From assembly GCA_023413555.1 (NCBI GenBank), contig JAEZPG010000054.1:1-42813 (forward strand): DNA of 42,813 nucleotides, given 5' to 3'. Under the pieces are notes generated by a model. The model did not search any database. It was not told where the DNA came from and was given only the letters and a program-made list of their open reading frames with translations. The translations under genes were made by a program, and so were the position numbers. Below, one piece after another: positions 32,436 to 41,177 of this stretch. The first letter of the stretch is position 1. Each line of letters starts with the position of its first letter. The stretch comes from Bacillota bacterium. Lineage in GTDB: Bacteria > Bacillota > Clostridia > Lachnospirales > Lachnospiraceae.

Positions 32436-34532
32436 ATGGGATTTAGAAAGAGGATAATCCTATTAAGCATTATCATCATTCTGGCATTAGCAGTAGGCGC
32501 TACTGCAACGTTTTACATAGTCCGAAAAGATAAGACGAAGGAGAAGCAAGAAAAAGAGAAGCAACCAGAAGAGCTCCTTATAGAATATATGAATCATATA
32601 GAGAAAAAAGAATATGAAGAGATGTTTACAATGCTTTATGAGGGTAGGACAAATAAAGAAGAATTCATTAATCGTAATGCAAAGATATATGAAGGCATTG
32701 GTATTAAGAATCTGAAGCTAAGCAATATGATAGCTACACAGGAAGAAGATCAAATTTCTGTTGCTTATGACAGTTCCTTTGATACCGTGGCGGGTGAGAT
32801 AAAGTTTAGTAACAATGCTATTTTCCAACATACGGAAGAGGGTTATAAGCTTCTTTGGAAAGATAGCTTAATCTTTCCGGATTTGACGGAAACAGATAAA
32901 GTGAAGGTATCCACTTCTAAGGCTGAGCGAGGACAAATCCTAGATCGTAATGGTAAAGTTTTGGCAGGTAAAGGTGTTGCTTCTTCAGTAGGTGTTGTAC
33001 CTGGAAAATTGGAAGACAAGGAGAATTCTTTAAAAAAGATAGCAAAGCTATTAGATATTAAGGTAGAAACCATTGAAAAACAGTTGCAGGCAAAATGGGT
33101 TAAGTCGGACTCCTTTGTGCCTATTACCACATTAAGAAAAATAAACGAACTGGACTTGTCAAAAATAGAGCCTGATCCAGAGATGTTAGAAGAATTTGAG
33201 AGACAACAGAAGCTTCTTAAAATACCAGGAGTAATGATGACAGATACAGAAATCCGCTCCTATCATCTTGGGAAAGCAGCATCTCACCTAATCGGATATG
33301 TACAGACAGTAACAGCTGAGGATCTAAAAAAGCATGAAGGTGAGGGCTATAGTGCCAATAGTGTTATTGGAAGAAGTGGCATGGAAAGCCTTTATGAGAA
33401 GGAACTAAAGGGGCAAGACGGTTGTACTATTACCATAATGGATGAAGACGGTAATAGTAAAAAAGAACTGGTGGCTATAGTGAAGCAGGATGGTCAGAAT
33501 ATAAAGCTTACTATAGATTCTGAACTACAACAGTCCCTCTATGATCAATTTCAAAAGGACAGAGGCTGTTCTGTAGCCATGAATCCTTATACAGGGGAGG
33601 TTCTAGCTTTAGTTAGTACTCCTTCCTATGATAATAATGGATTTATATTAGGATTGTCTAAAGAACAGTGGGACAGTCTTAACGACGATAAAAATAAACC
33701 TCTATATAATCGTTTTCGTCAGGTATGGTGTCCAGGTTCCACCCTTAAACCAATTATCGCAGAGATAGGCCTAAAGGCCGGAATCATTGACCCGAATGAA
33801 GATTATGGAAATGTAGGACGCTCCTGGCAGAAGGATGCATCTTGGGGAGCTTATAAGGTTACAACTACTCATGCCTATGATCCTGTGGTTTTAAAAAATG
33901 CTCTCATCTACTCAGATAATATTTATTTTGCCAAGGTAGCCTTAAAAATAGGAGCCGACAAATTAACCATGTCTTTGGATGCTCTTGGATTTAATCAAGA
34001 AATGCCTTTTGAGATTACTATGGCGCCTTCCCAATACTCGAATACTGAGAAAATTGAGACAGAGATTCAGCTAGCAGATAGTGGTTATGGACAAGGTCAG
34101 GTACTGGTAAATCCTCTCCATCTTGCCAGCCTTTATACGTCGCTGTTGAATGAAGGAAATATCATCAAGCCTTATTTAAAGTATAACAACGAACCAAAAG
34201 GTGAAGTATGGATATCTCAGGCATTTGACAAGAAGGATGTAGATCTGGTGTTAGAGGGTGCAAAGGCCGTAGTAAATGATCCTAATGGGACTGGTTATGC
34301 AGCCCATAGGAAGGATTTTATTTTAGCAGGAAAAACAGGAACGGCTGAGCTTAAAGCCACAAAAGAAGATAAGACGGGTACTGAAATTGGCTGGTTTTCT
34401 GTTTTTACTACAGAAAAAAACGTGAAAAAACCAGTTGTAATTGTCAGTATGGTAGAGAATGTGAAAGACATGGGTGGTAGTGAGTATGTCGTAAAGAAGG
34501 ATAGAGCAGTACTAGAAAAATATCTAAAATAA
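32436..34532 (+). CDS. Class B penicillin-binding protein with MecA-type N-terminal domain (698 aa)
   Basis: A bifurcate transpeptidase outside the membrane that cross-links peptidoglycan stem peptides. One N-terminal membrane anchor (residues 5-28); a MecA_N/NTF2-like domain (about 45-150, LIEYMNHIEKKEYEEMFTML); the PBP dimer domain (about 160-330, AERGQILDRNGKVLA); and the transpeptidase domain with STLK (S435, K438), SDN (493-495) and KTGT (633-636). The MecA_N domain is shared with staphylococcal PBP2a and B. subtilis PbpC, which tend to have low beta-lactam affinity; that is inference here. Strong RBS AAAGGAGGA. Confidence 0.9.
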   Translation: MGFRKRIILLSIIIILALAVGATATFYIVRKDKTKEKQEKEKQPEELLIEYMNHIEKKEYEEMFTMLYEGRTNKEEFINRNAKIYEGIGIKNLKLSNMIATQEEDQISVAYDSSFDTVAGEIKFSNNAIFQHTEEGYKLLWKDSLIFPDLTETDKVKVSTSKAERGQILDRNGKVLAGKGVASSVGVVPGKLEDKENSLKKIAKLLDIKVETIEKQLQAKWVKSDSFVPITTLRKINELDLSKIEPDPEMLEEFERQQKLLKIPGVMMTDTEIRSYHLGKAASHLIGYVQTVTAEDLKKHEGEGYSANSVIGRSGMESLYEKELKGQDGCTITIMDEDGNSKKELVAIVKQDGQNIKLTIDSELQQSLYDQFQKDRGCSVAMNPYTGEVLALVSTPSYDNNGFILGLSKEQWDSLNDDKNKPLYNRFRQVWCPGSTLKPIIAEIGLKAGIIDPNEDYGNVGRSWQKDASWGAYKVTTTHAYDPVVLKNALIYSDNIYFAKVALKIGADKLTMSLDALGFNQEMPFEITMAPSQYSNTEKIETEIQLADSGYGQGQVLVNPLHLASLYTSLLNEGNIIKPYLKYNNEPKGEVWISQAFDKKDVDLVLEGAKAVVNDPNGTGYAAHRKDFILAGKTGTAELKATKEDKTGTEIGWFSVFTTEKNVKKPVVIVSMVENVKDMGGSEYVVKKDRAVLEKYLK

Positions 34533-34567
34533 AGATTTGATAGGCTATAATCTGATTATAACAATTT

Positions 34568-34607
34568 AAAAAGGAGGAAAACCAAAATTAGTGGTTTTCC
34601 TCCCTTT
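34568..34607. terminator. Bidirectional terminator between the PBP and trpB2 genes
   Basis: GGAGGAAAACCA (34573-34584) pairs with TGGTTTTCCTCC (34592-34603), flanked by AAA and CTTT. The PBP gene ends before it and the convergent trpB gene ends just after. Confidence 0.85.
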
Positions 34608-34617
34608 ATGATAACTA

Positions 34618-35994
34618 TTATTGAATTCCAGGAATCTTTGGTAATTCTTCAAAGCCCTTCTGCAATTCCTCATCTGTAGGAATATAATCTGACATACTGC
34701 CATCCCGATAAGCGGAGTATGCAGTCATATCAAAGTAGCCGGTTCCAGTTAGGCCAAATAGGATAGTTTTTGCTTCACCGGTTTCTTTACATTTAAGCGC
34801 TTCATCAATGGCACATAGTATAGCATGAGAGGATTCCGGAGCTGGCAGAATAGTCTCATATTTTGCAAACATGGTAGCTGCTTCAAATACCTTAGTTTGC
34901 TCTACAGCAACTGCTTCCATATATCCATCGTGGTACAGCTTTGATAATATAGGGCTCATACCATGATAGCGGAGACCTCCTGCATGGTTAGCAGATGGCA
35001 TAAAGGTACATCCCAATGTATACATTCTAGCCATAGGTGTTACCTTGCCAGTGTCACAGAAATCATATGCATAACGACCTCTGGTAAGGGAAGGGCAGCT
35101 AGCTGGCTCAACTGCAACGAGTCTTGGATTTGCTTTTCCTAAGATCTTATCTTGAGCAAATGGGGCAATTAAGCCACCAAGATTGGAGCCACCGCCTGCA
35201 CAGCCGATTACAACGTCTGGATATTCATCAATTAATTCCATGGCAGTCTTGCTTTCCAACCCAATTATTGATTGGTGCAGAAGAACTTGGTTAAGAACAG
35301 AGCCAAGTACATATTTACATCCAGGAGTAGTAACCGCCTTTTCTACTGCTTCAGAAATGGCGCAGCCAAGACTTCCTTTACTATTAGGATCTGCAGCAAG
35401 GATAGCGCGACCAGCATTGGTGGTATTACTAGGACTTGGTATAATATTGGCATCAAATGTTTCGATGATTGCTTTTCTGTAAGGTTTTTGTTCGTAGGAG
35501 CATTTAACCATATATACGGTAAGAGGAAGGTTGTAGTAGTCACAGGCTTCTGCCAAAGCAGTGCCCCACTGACCTGCTCCTGTTTCTGTTGTCAGACTGC
35601 TAAGTCCTTGTTTTTTAGCATAATAAGCCTGAGGAATAGCAGAGTTCAATTTATGGCTGCCGGAAGTATTATTTCCCTCATATTTGTAATAAATCTTAGC
35701 TGGAGTATCAAGAGCTTTCTCCAGGTTATAAGCCCGAATGAGAGGTGATGGACGGTACATTTTATAAAATTCCTGAATCTCCTCAGGAATATCTATGTAT
35801 CGGGTGGTGTTATCCATTTCCTGTTTGGCAAGCTCTTCACAGAATACAGGATATAATTCCTCTACAGTTGCAGGTTTCAGTGTACTAGGATTTAACATAG
35901 GATCTGGGAGTTCCTTCATATCGGCTCTTAAATTGTACCATTGTTGCGGCAATTGCTCCTCAGATAAATAAATACGATGTGGAATCTTTTTCAT
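34618..35994 (-). CDS. trpB: Tryptophan synthase beta chain, TrpB2 type (458 aa)
   Basis: PLP-dependent enzyme condensing indole with serine. The PLP lysine is K115 in the segment SGSHKLNSA, followed by LTTETGAGQWG and the phosphate-binding GCAGGGSNLGG. The N-terminal extension, RPSPLIRAYNLE and the length near 450 place it in the TrpB2 subgroup, not the operon-linked TrpB1. No trpA is nearby, so it probably works alone, salvaging indole. The start at 35994 has AAAGGAG 9 bases upstream; the frame extends eight codons further. A T-box leader controls it. Confidence 0.92.
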   Translation of the reverse strand: MKKIPHRIYLSEEQLPQQWYNLRADMKELPDPMLNPSTLKPATVEELYPVFCEELAKQEMDNTTRYIDIPEEIQEFYKMYRPSPLIRAYNLEKALDTPAKIYYKYEGNNTSGSHKLNSAIPQAYYAKKQGLSSLTTETGAGQWGTALAEACDYYNLPLTVYMVKCSYEQKPYRKAIIETFDANIIPSPSNTTNAGRAILAADPNSKGSLGCAISEAVEKAVTTPGCKYVLGSVLNQVLLHQSIIGLESKTAMELIDEYPDVVIGCAGGGSNLGGLIAPFAQDKILGKANPRLVAVEPASCPSLTRGRYAYDFCDTGKVTPMARMYTLGCTFMPSANHAGGLRYHGMSPILSKLYHDGYMEAVAVEQTKVFEAATMFAKYETILPAPESSHAILCAIDEALKCKETGEAKTILFGLTGTGYFDMTAYSAYRDGSMSDYIPTDEELQKGFEELPKIPGIQ

Positions 35995-36080
35995 AATCAT
36001 TACTCCTTTCATAGTCAAAGCTTATTAGAGTACTCCGACCAACGTTCGGATAAACTCAGCACTAGCAATTGCTATGCAAT

Positions 36081-36376
36081 AAAAAAGACCTTTGTCACAG
36101 CATTGCTACTGGGACAAAAGTCATATAAACTTCTGCGGTACCACCCAAATTGACGTTTATCACGCCCACTCACTCCATATACCTATATATATGCTCCCTT
36201 TGTAACGTGTGGAGATCACGTTAGGCATTACTAGGAAATATTCCTTTCTTCCTACCCTCATAAGCCCATTCAGTAAAAGTTCTGATGTTACGCTTACACC
36301 ATTCGTAACTCGCTGGAAACAGATTAATCCTACCTACTCTTCTTATTCAACGGTTTGTTCTGATATTAATTTTACT
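36081..36376 (-). promoter_or_regulatory. T-box riboswitch leader of trpB2, probable tryptophan specifier
   Basis: The minus-strand leader between the promoter and trpB contains the T-box GGGTGGTACCGC (36146-36135). It is followed by a terminator: GACTTTTGTC (36122-36113) with GACAAAGGTC (36096-36087) and six T's. Upstream is Stem I: ATAAG (36346-36342) can pair with CTTAT (36264-36260), with AGTA on the 5' side and GAATGGG on the 3' side of the internal loop, putting TGG (36268-36266) where the specifier codon should be. UGG reads Trp, matching the gene. In the antiterminator bulge TGGT, the last base would pair with a discriminator A or, by wobble, G. Uncharged tRNA-Trp would thus prevent termination. 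Confidence 0.85.
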
Positions 36377-36382
36377 AAAATA

Positions 36383-36411
36383 ATTATATACATCTAGCAT
36401 TTAAATGTCAA
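36383..36411 (-). promoter_or_regulatory. Consensus sigma-A promoter of the T-box/trpB unit
   Basis: Minus-strand TTGACA (36411-36406), 17-base spacer, TATAAT (36388-36383): both hexamers match consensus perfectly. Confidence 0.92.
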
Positions 36412-36468
36412 CCATTTTATGGCAGAAAGAAATCTAGCTTATGTCTAAGTATAATGCCTCGATTCGTA

Positions 36469-36497
36469 TTGAGATAACTACTAAATCATGTTAAAAT
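36469..36497 (+). promoter_or_regulatory. Sigma-A promoter of the 169-residue protein gene
   Basis: TTGAGA (36469-36474), 17-base spacer, TAAAAT (36492-36497); 34 bases before the start. Confidence 0.65.
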
Positions 36498-36530
36498 AGA
36501 TAAAAGGTATTTTTATGAAAGGAAGCGCAT

Positions 36531-37040
36531 ATGTGTTACATTAAGGTTTCAGATTTACAAAAGCTTAATGGCTTATATATTCATAATATTACTGAGGGAA
36601 TGAGTCAATATCTCTATTACATTATGGAAGGAACGGAAGAGCAGCACTATTTATTTTTAAGTCGCTTGATGGAGATAGGAGCTTCTGATAAGGCATTTGT
36701 AGATTTCTATTATAAAAGAATTAATGCCTCCAATATAAAGATTATAACAAAATATTTAACGGAGGATGAGTGTGTCCTGTTGGACAGCCTGATAAAGAAG
36801 GGGTATGAGGCTTTTGGAGAGGAAGAATTTCTTCTAGTAGAATTGAGGGATGAAATATTAAAGCTTCTATTGCATATCAGTTACCAGGAGTGCTTGTTTT
36901 CTAGTTTTTATTTTACATGGCCAATATGTACCATATGGAGCAATTATGGAGGAAGATTCCTGTTATTTGCAAAGGAGCAGGAACAATGTGATCCATTAAT
37001 AGTGATGGCAAAGGAAATTGGAATGTTAATAGAACGCTAA
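36531..37040 (+). CDS. Unknown cytosolic protein (169 aa)
   Basis: Not recognised. A mostly helical, acidic protein without a signal peptide; the segment SFYFTWPICTIWSNYGGRFLLFA near residue 125 is aromatic and hydrophobic but short for a membrane helix. AAAGGAAG lies 6-7 bases before ATG and it has a good promoter, so it is likely real. No terminator is evident. Neighbours (T-box/trpB divergent, dtd convergent) give no clue. Confidence 0.65.
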   Translation: MCYIKVSDLQKLNGLYIHNITEGMSQYLYYIMEGTEEQHYLFLSRLMEIGASDKAFVDFYYKRINASNIKIITKYLTEDECVLLDSLIKKGYEAFGEEEFLLVELRDEILKLLLHISYQECLFSSFYFTWPICTIWSNYGGRFLLFAKEQEQCDPLIVMAKEIGMLIER

Positions 37041-37094
37041 TTTTCGAAACTACTAAAGTTATTCGTCTAAATCCAACATAATACATTCATATTA

Positions 37095-37123
37095 TTGACA
37101 GGAACATAAAATGATGATACAAT
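37095..37123 (+). promoter_or_regulatory. Near-consensus sigma-A promoter of an orphan short unit
   Basis: TTGACA (37095-37100), 17-base spacer, TACAAT (37118-37123). Predicted start near 37130. The first recognisable element downstream is a terminator at 37189-37230, not a normal gene. Confidence 0.82.
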
Positions 37124-37129
37124 AACGAT

Positions 37130-37230
37130 ATGTTTTACGTGTGTATTGTTTTGGTAACGTTGGGGGACGTGAGAGAGCTATACATAAGAAGAGCTAGATG
37201 AGTGCTGCGTGGTGCTGATCTAGCTCTTTT
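37130..37230 (+). ncRNA. Candidate ~100-nt transcript: small RNA or tiny leaderless ORF
   Basis: The stretch between a near-consensus promoter and a strong terminator has no normal gene. Within it an ATG lies exactly at the predicted transcription start (37130), opening 23 codons (MFYVCIVLVTLGDVREL...) that end with a TGA inside the terminator stem. No RBS is visible, so translation would need to be leaderless. I recognise no known RNA family. It could be a small RNA, a peptide gene, or a promoter-terminator pair left by a deletion. Confidence 0.5.
37189..37230 (+). terminator. Terminator of the orphan unit
   Basis: AAGAGCTAGAT (37189-37199) pairs perfectly with ATCTAGCTCTT (37218-37228), loop of 18, then TT. 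Bases 37233-37316 show nothing further. Confidence 0.85.
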
Positions 37231-37316
37231 CGATATTAGTAGTTATTATTTTCGTAGATTTTCGTAAAAACTCTTTCAGGAATGTGTGAAACAAAGGCTT
37301 GTAACAAAACTTTATG

Positions 37317-37757
37317 CTATAAGTTTTCTAAAACAATGGTAAAAGGACCGTCGTTTTCAATAGACACCAACATATCTGCACCAAACTGCCCACACTCTAC
37401 CTTCTCCACCTGCTTACGACACAGAGATAGGAATACCTCATAAAGATGGTTGGCCAAATCTGGAGATCCAGCTTGAATAAAACTTGGACGATTACCTTTA
37501 TGGCAATCTGCATATAGAGTAAATTGTGAGACAATTAATAGCTCGCCCTTTACATCTAGCAGAGAGAGGTTAGTCTTGTCATTCTCATCTTGAAATATTC
37601 TCAGCTTTACAAGCTTATCTACGTATTTTTGCAGTTCTGCTTCGGTATCAGAAGTACTAAATCCTACCAAAACCAGAAGTCCATGACCGATACTGCCAAC
37701 ACACTGACCATCTACTGCAACAGAGGAATTTTTTACTCTCTGAATGACTAATTTCAT
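37317..37757 (-). CDS. dtd: D-aminoacyl-tRNA deacylase (146 aa)
   Basis: Removes D-amino acids (and mis-charged Gly) from tRNA. MKLVIQRVKNSSVAVDG, the catalytic VSQFTLYAD block and the second-site ENDGPFTIVL (cross-subunit GP motif; Asp instead of the common Ser) are clear. The start at 37757 is set by GAGGAG about 6 bases upstream; the open frame goes 25 codons further without an RBS. Full length. Confidence 0.93.
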   Translation of the reverse strand: MKLVIQRVKNSSVAVDGQCVGSIGHGLLVLVGFSTSDTEAELQKYVDKLVKLRIFQDENDKTNLSLLDVKGELLIVSQFTLYADCHKGNRPSFIQAGSPDLANHLYEVFLSLCRKQVEKVECGQFGADMLVSIENDGPFTIVLENL

Positions 37758-37800
37758 TGTGTTCTCCTCATTCTTTGGAAATATTAATGTATTTTGTGCT

Positions 37801-37829
37801 ATTATACTTTTTTTTAGAATGAAAGTCCA
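37801..37829 (-). promoter_or_regulatory. Sigma-A promoter of dtd
   Basis: Minus-strand TGGACT (37829-37824), 17-base spacer, TATAAT (37806-37801); 44 bases before the ATG. Confidence 0.58.
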
Positions 37830-37857
37830 CAAAAGAGAGAAATTATAGACAGTCTGC

Positions 37858-37885
37858 TAAGGAATTCCATCATCTTAGCCGAAAT
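37858..37885 (+). promoter_or_regulatory. Sigma-D (sigma-28)-like flagellar promoter
   Basis: TAAG (37858-37861) then 16 bases then GCCGAAAT (37878-37885). The known consensus is TAAA-N15-GCCGATAA, so the -10 fits at six of eight positions and the -35 at three of four. It lies 48 bases before a gene set containing flagellin, where such a promoter is expected. No sigma-A promoter competes there. Confidence 0.68.
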
Positions 37886-37932
37886 ATCTGGTATGAGAAA
37901 AGAATATATTTTGTAAAGCAGGTGTGAAATCA

Positions 37933-40900
37933 ATGGACAAGATCAATGTGAATGCCATAGTTGGAAAGGATTATAATCCTTTGGAGGCGGAGCAAGGGAG
38001 CAGAACCGCACTTCAACACGGAGACATAGTTGATGGCATCATTACCAACGTATCGGATATGATTTCCATTGCCTTTAACGACAAAGAGGTAAAGATCCCT
38101 CAGTCGGCAATACAAAATGCCAAGGAAGGTCAAGTACGAAAGTTTGAGATAAAGGATATATCAAATAAAAGTATTGTATTAAGGGAAATTGGAACTAATT
38201 CAGAGAGTACATCGACTGGTGTCTTGCAAACCAATGTGTTAACAGGTGGCAAGGCTTTTTCAGGTTATATACGAGAGCGGTCTAGTCAGGATTTAATATC
38301 CCAGACAGAGACAGTGAATACTCAGCTAGAGCAAGTAAGAGCAACTCTTACCATAGAGGATTATGTAAATCTTAAGGACTTAGATAAGTCTCCTGAGGAA
38401 AGCAGCTCAGAGGAATTTGAAAAAAAATTGGAGCGTATTAAGGAACAGAGGCAGTTTTCAGAAAAGCATTTAGATAAACAGATCGAGAAATTAGATGTCA
38501 AACGGGAAAGTATCGAGCGCTATTCCATTTCTGCTATTACGGGTAATGCAAAGGATATTGAAAAACGACTAGATGAAGCAGGACTTCCTGTGACAAAGGC
38601 CAATATAGACCGGGTATCTACGGCTCTTGAGATGGCCTCTCAAGCATCATCCTTAACAGAAGAGGCTAAGGTGTACCTCATTGATAATGAACTTCAGGTG
38701 ACACCGGAGAATATTTATAAGGCGACTTATAGTGGAAGACAGACATCCTATGGAAAAGATACCGTGGGTATTTCCGAGGAACAATGGCAGGAGCTAAAAC
38801 CTAAGGTAGAAGATTTACTGATAAAGGAAGGGCTGCCAGCCGATGAGAAAAATCTTCAAATTGCTAAGTGGCTGTTATCTAAGGAGTTGCCAATTACAAC
38901 GGAAAGTATAGAACAGTTGTCGGCCCTTAATTCTCTTCAGGGAAATTACAGGAAAGAGCATATTCTTGACCTTTGTATCCTAGGTATGACAGGGATGAAT
39001 TATCCTGAGAAAACAGATTTGATTCAGGCAGAAAAGAACTTGGACAATATCAGTAAGACAATCTCAACCATGGAGCTGTTACAACAATTGTCAGATGAGG
39101 CTGCGGAGCAGGTAAAACCAGATGAGATAATTACTCTACAACAAATTAGTGAATATCAGAAGACAGAGCAACAGTCTGGCAAGGTAGGATCCAAGGAAAT
39201 AAAGAATATAGTTGCAAGAAGACAGTTAGAAGAGATCCGTCAGAGATTGACCATGGAAAACTGCTATCATATGTATCAGCAAGGGATTGAAGTAGACACC
39301 GAAAGCTTAGAGAAGGTAATCAATCAGTTAAAAGAGATAGAGGAGTCATATTACAGACAATTTTATCAAAAAGGCGGAATAGAACCTAATGGACAGCAGG
39401 TGGATCTGTTGAAAGTGACTGATCAGGTGGTCAATGAGCTGAAAACGATGCCGGAGGCAATCTTAGCAGCTACTTTCTCTATGAGAAGAGTGATTACCTT
39501 AAATGGGTTGTATGAGGCTGGAAGGGCGGAAGAGTCCGCCACTATAACAGTGAAAGCCTCCTCGCAGATGGAATCTTATGGGACCTTAATGACTGCTCCA
39601 AGACGGGATATGGGAGATACCATGAAAAAGGCATTTGCAAGTGTCGACCATTTATTACAGGAACTTGGAATGGAGGCAACTGAAAGTAATCGTCAGGCTG
39701 TACGAATACTTGGGTATAATTCCATGGAGATTACGAAGGAACAGATTATAGAGATGAAGGGCTACCAACTTCAGGTTCAGAAGGTAGCTAGGGGTCTTAC
39801 TCCACAAGTTGCAGTCTCATTAATTCAGGAAGGGGATAACCCTCTTGATATACCATTGTCAGAGTTAAATGAGAAGTTGGAAGTAATGGGGAAATCTTTA
39901 GATACAACCTCAGAAGAAAAGTTTAGTGAATATCTTTATAAATTAGACCAGAAAAAGAGCCTTACCAAGGAAGAAAGGGATGCCTATATAGGAGTTTACC
40001 GCTTACTTTATCAGGTTGAGAAGTCAGATGGTGCAGCTGTTGGAGCAGTGGTGAAGGCCAACCAAGAACTGACCTTAGGAAATCTTCTTACAGCTGTCAG
40101 AAGTAAGAAGAAAGAAGGAATGAATATTGTGGCAGAGGAAAGCTTCGGAGGAGTGGATGCAATAACCAAGGGTAGTTCTATTTCGGAGCAGATTAACAGA
40201 GTATTCATAGGGCGCCAAATGACACAGCAAGTGTATCAGCAGTTAGAGCCAGACCTTATAGATCGTACTTATGAGCCGGATACTATGGATGACTTTATGG
40301 ATCTTCGGATTGAGCAACTTTATGAAGAAGCTATGTCGGATGTAGAAAAATCTATTTCTCCATATGAGGAGAATCGCTATCAAGAGCTGATTTCTAACTT
40401 TGGAAAGACAAAAGAAGCAGCTATGTTAGTCGCAAATGGACAAGTTGTCAGTGCAAATCAGTTAGAAGCAGCCGGAATTCTAATGGCGGAAGGTTCCACA
40501 CTATATAGAGACATAAAAGAACAGGCGTTAAGACTGGATGAGGGGCTTGCCAATAACATACTTAACCTTTATGAAGGGTTTGAAGAAAATCTGGGAGAAG
40601 ATCAGGTTAGAACATCCCTTCAGAATTTGACAGATGAACTAAATCTAATGTTTGAAAAAAGCTTGGAGAGAGAGGATGTAACAGAGGGACAGGTTAAGCA
40701 GTTACAGAGATACCACAATTGTATTCAATTGGCAGGAAGTCTAAGTCACCAACAGACCTTTGAACTGCCAGTAATAATGGGCCAAGAGGTGGTGAATCTC
40801 AAAGTCAAATTAGTAGAAGGACAGAAGGATGTTTCCACTATAAAGATTCAGATGAGTAGTCAGGATTACGGAACACTAGATGCTTTGGCTGTGGTGAAAG

Positions 40901-41160
40901 AGGCCGCCTTACAAGCTTATGTGGTCTGTGATGACCGCCAGGTGGTTGCAAAGATGAAAGAACAGGATAACGCTTTGAGAAAAGAGATAGAAAGCCTAGG
41001 AGTAAAGGTTGAGGAATTAACAATTACCATGAATCGCAAGAGTAAGGAATTCTATCGGACTGATATTACAGAAAAAGCAGTGGGAGAAAAACCTTCAAAT
41101 CAATTACTTTATCAGATTGCTAAGATATTTATTAAATATGCAAAAAAAACATATAAATAA
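37933..41160 (+). CDS. DUF6240-like large protein with FliK-like C-terminal domain (1075 aa)
   Basis: A long hydrophilic, mostly helical protein without signal peptide or membrane segments. The N-terminus (INVNAIVGKDYNPLEAEQG, then HGDIVDGIITNVSDMISIAF) recalls DUF6240 proteins. The middle has several repeated patterns of the type 'GLPVTKANIDRVSTAL' / 'ELQVTPENIYKATYS' / 'GLPADEKNLQIAKWL' / 'ELPITTESIEQLSAL', a helix repeat. Near 940-1050 the arrangement LKVKLVEGQ ... YVVCDDRQVVAKMKEQDNAL resembles the FliK/hook-length control domain. Together with flagellin 17 bases downstream and the sigma-D-like promoter, a role in flagellar assembly is inferred. ATG 37933 has AGGTG 8 bases upstream. Confidence 0.7.
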   Translation: MDKINVNAIVGKDYNPLEAEQGSRTALQHGDIVDGIITNVSDMISIAFNDKEVKIPQSAIQNAKEGQVRKFEIKDISNKSIVLREIGTNSESTSTGVLQTNVLTGGKAFSGYIRERSSQDLISQTETVNTQLEQVRATLTIEDYVNLKDLDKSPEESSSEEFEKKLERIKEQRQFSEKHLDKQIEKLDVKRESIERYSISAITGNAKDIEKRLDEAGLPVTKANIDRVSTALEMASQASSLTEEAKVYLIDNELQVTPENIYKATYSGRQTSYGKDTVGISEEQWQELKPKVEDLLIKEGLPADEKNLQIAKWLLSKELPITTESIEQLSALNSLQGNYRKEHILDLCILGMTGMNYPEKTDLIQAEKNLDNISKTISTMELLQQLSDEAAEQVKPDEIITLQQISEYQKTEQQSGKVGSKEIKNIVARRQLEEIRQRLTMENCYHMYQQGIEVDTESLEKVINQLKEIEESYYRQFYQKGGIEPNGQQVDLLKVTDQVVNELKTMPEAILAATFSMRRVITLNGLYEAGRAEESATITVKASSQMESYGTLMTAPRRDMGDTMKKAFASVDHLLQELGMEATESNRQAVRILGYNSMEITKEQIIEMKGYQLQVQKVARGLTPQVAVSLIQEGDNPLDIPLSELNEKLEVMGKSLDTTSEEKFSEYLYKLDQKKSLTKEERDAYIGVYRLLYQVEKSDGAAVGAVVKANQELTLGNLLTAVRSKKKEGMNIVAEESFGGVDAITKGSSISEQINRVFIGRQMTQQVYQQLEPDLIDRTYEPDTMDDFMDLRIEQLYEEAMSDVEKSISPYEENRYQELISNFGKTKEAAMLVANGQVVSANQLEAAGILMAEGSTLYRDIKEQALRLDEGLANNILNLYEGFEENLGEDQVRTSLQNLTDELNLMFEKSLEREDVTEGQVKQLQRYHNCIQLAGSLSHQQTFELPVIMGQEVVNLKVKLVEGQKDVSTIKIQMSSQDYGTLDALAVVKEAALQAYVVCDDRQVVAKMKEQDNALRKEIESLGVKVEELTITMNRKSKEFYRTDITEKAVGEKPSNQLLYQIAKIFIKYAKKTYK

Positions 41161-41177
41161 CAGAAAGGTGGATTTCA

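Noticed and set aside
35183..35748. Overlapping plus-strand open frames antisense to trpB2
   Set aside because: They lie wholly inside a well-recognised gene, have no RBS and low-complexity composition; antisense shadow.
36021..36060. TCCGA...TCGGA hairpin between the T-box terminator and trpB
   Set aside because: Five-base stem with no T run; too weak to call a second regulatory element.
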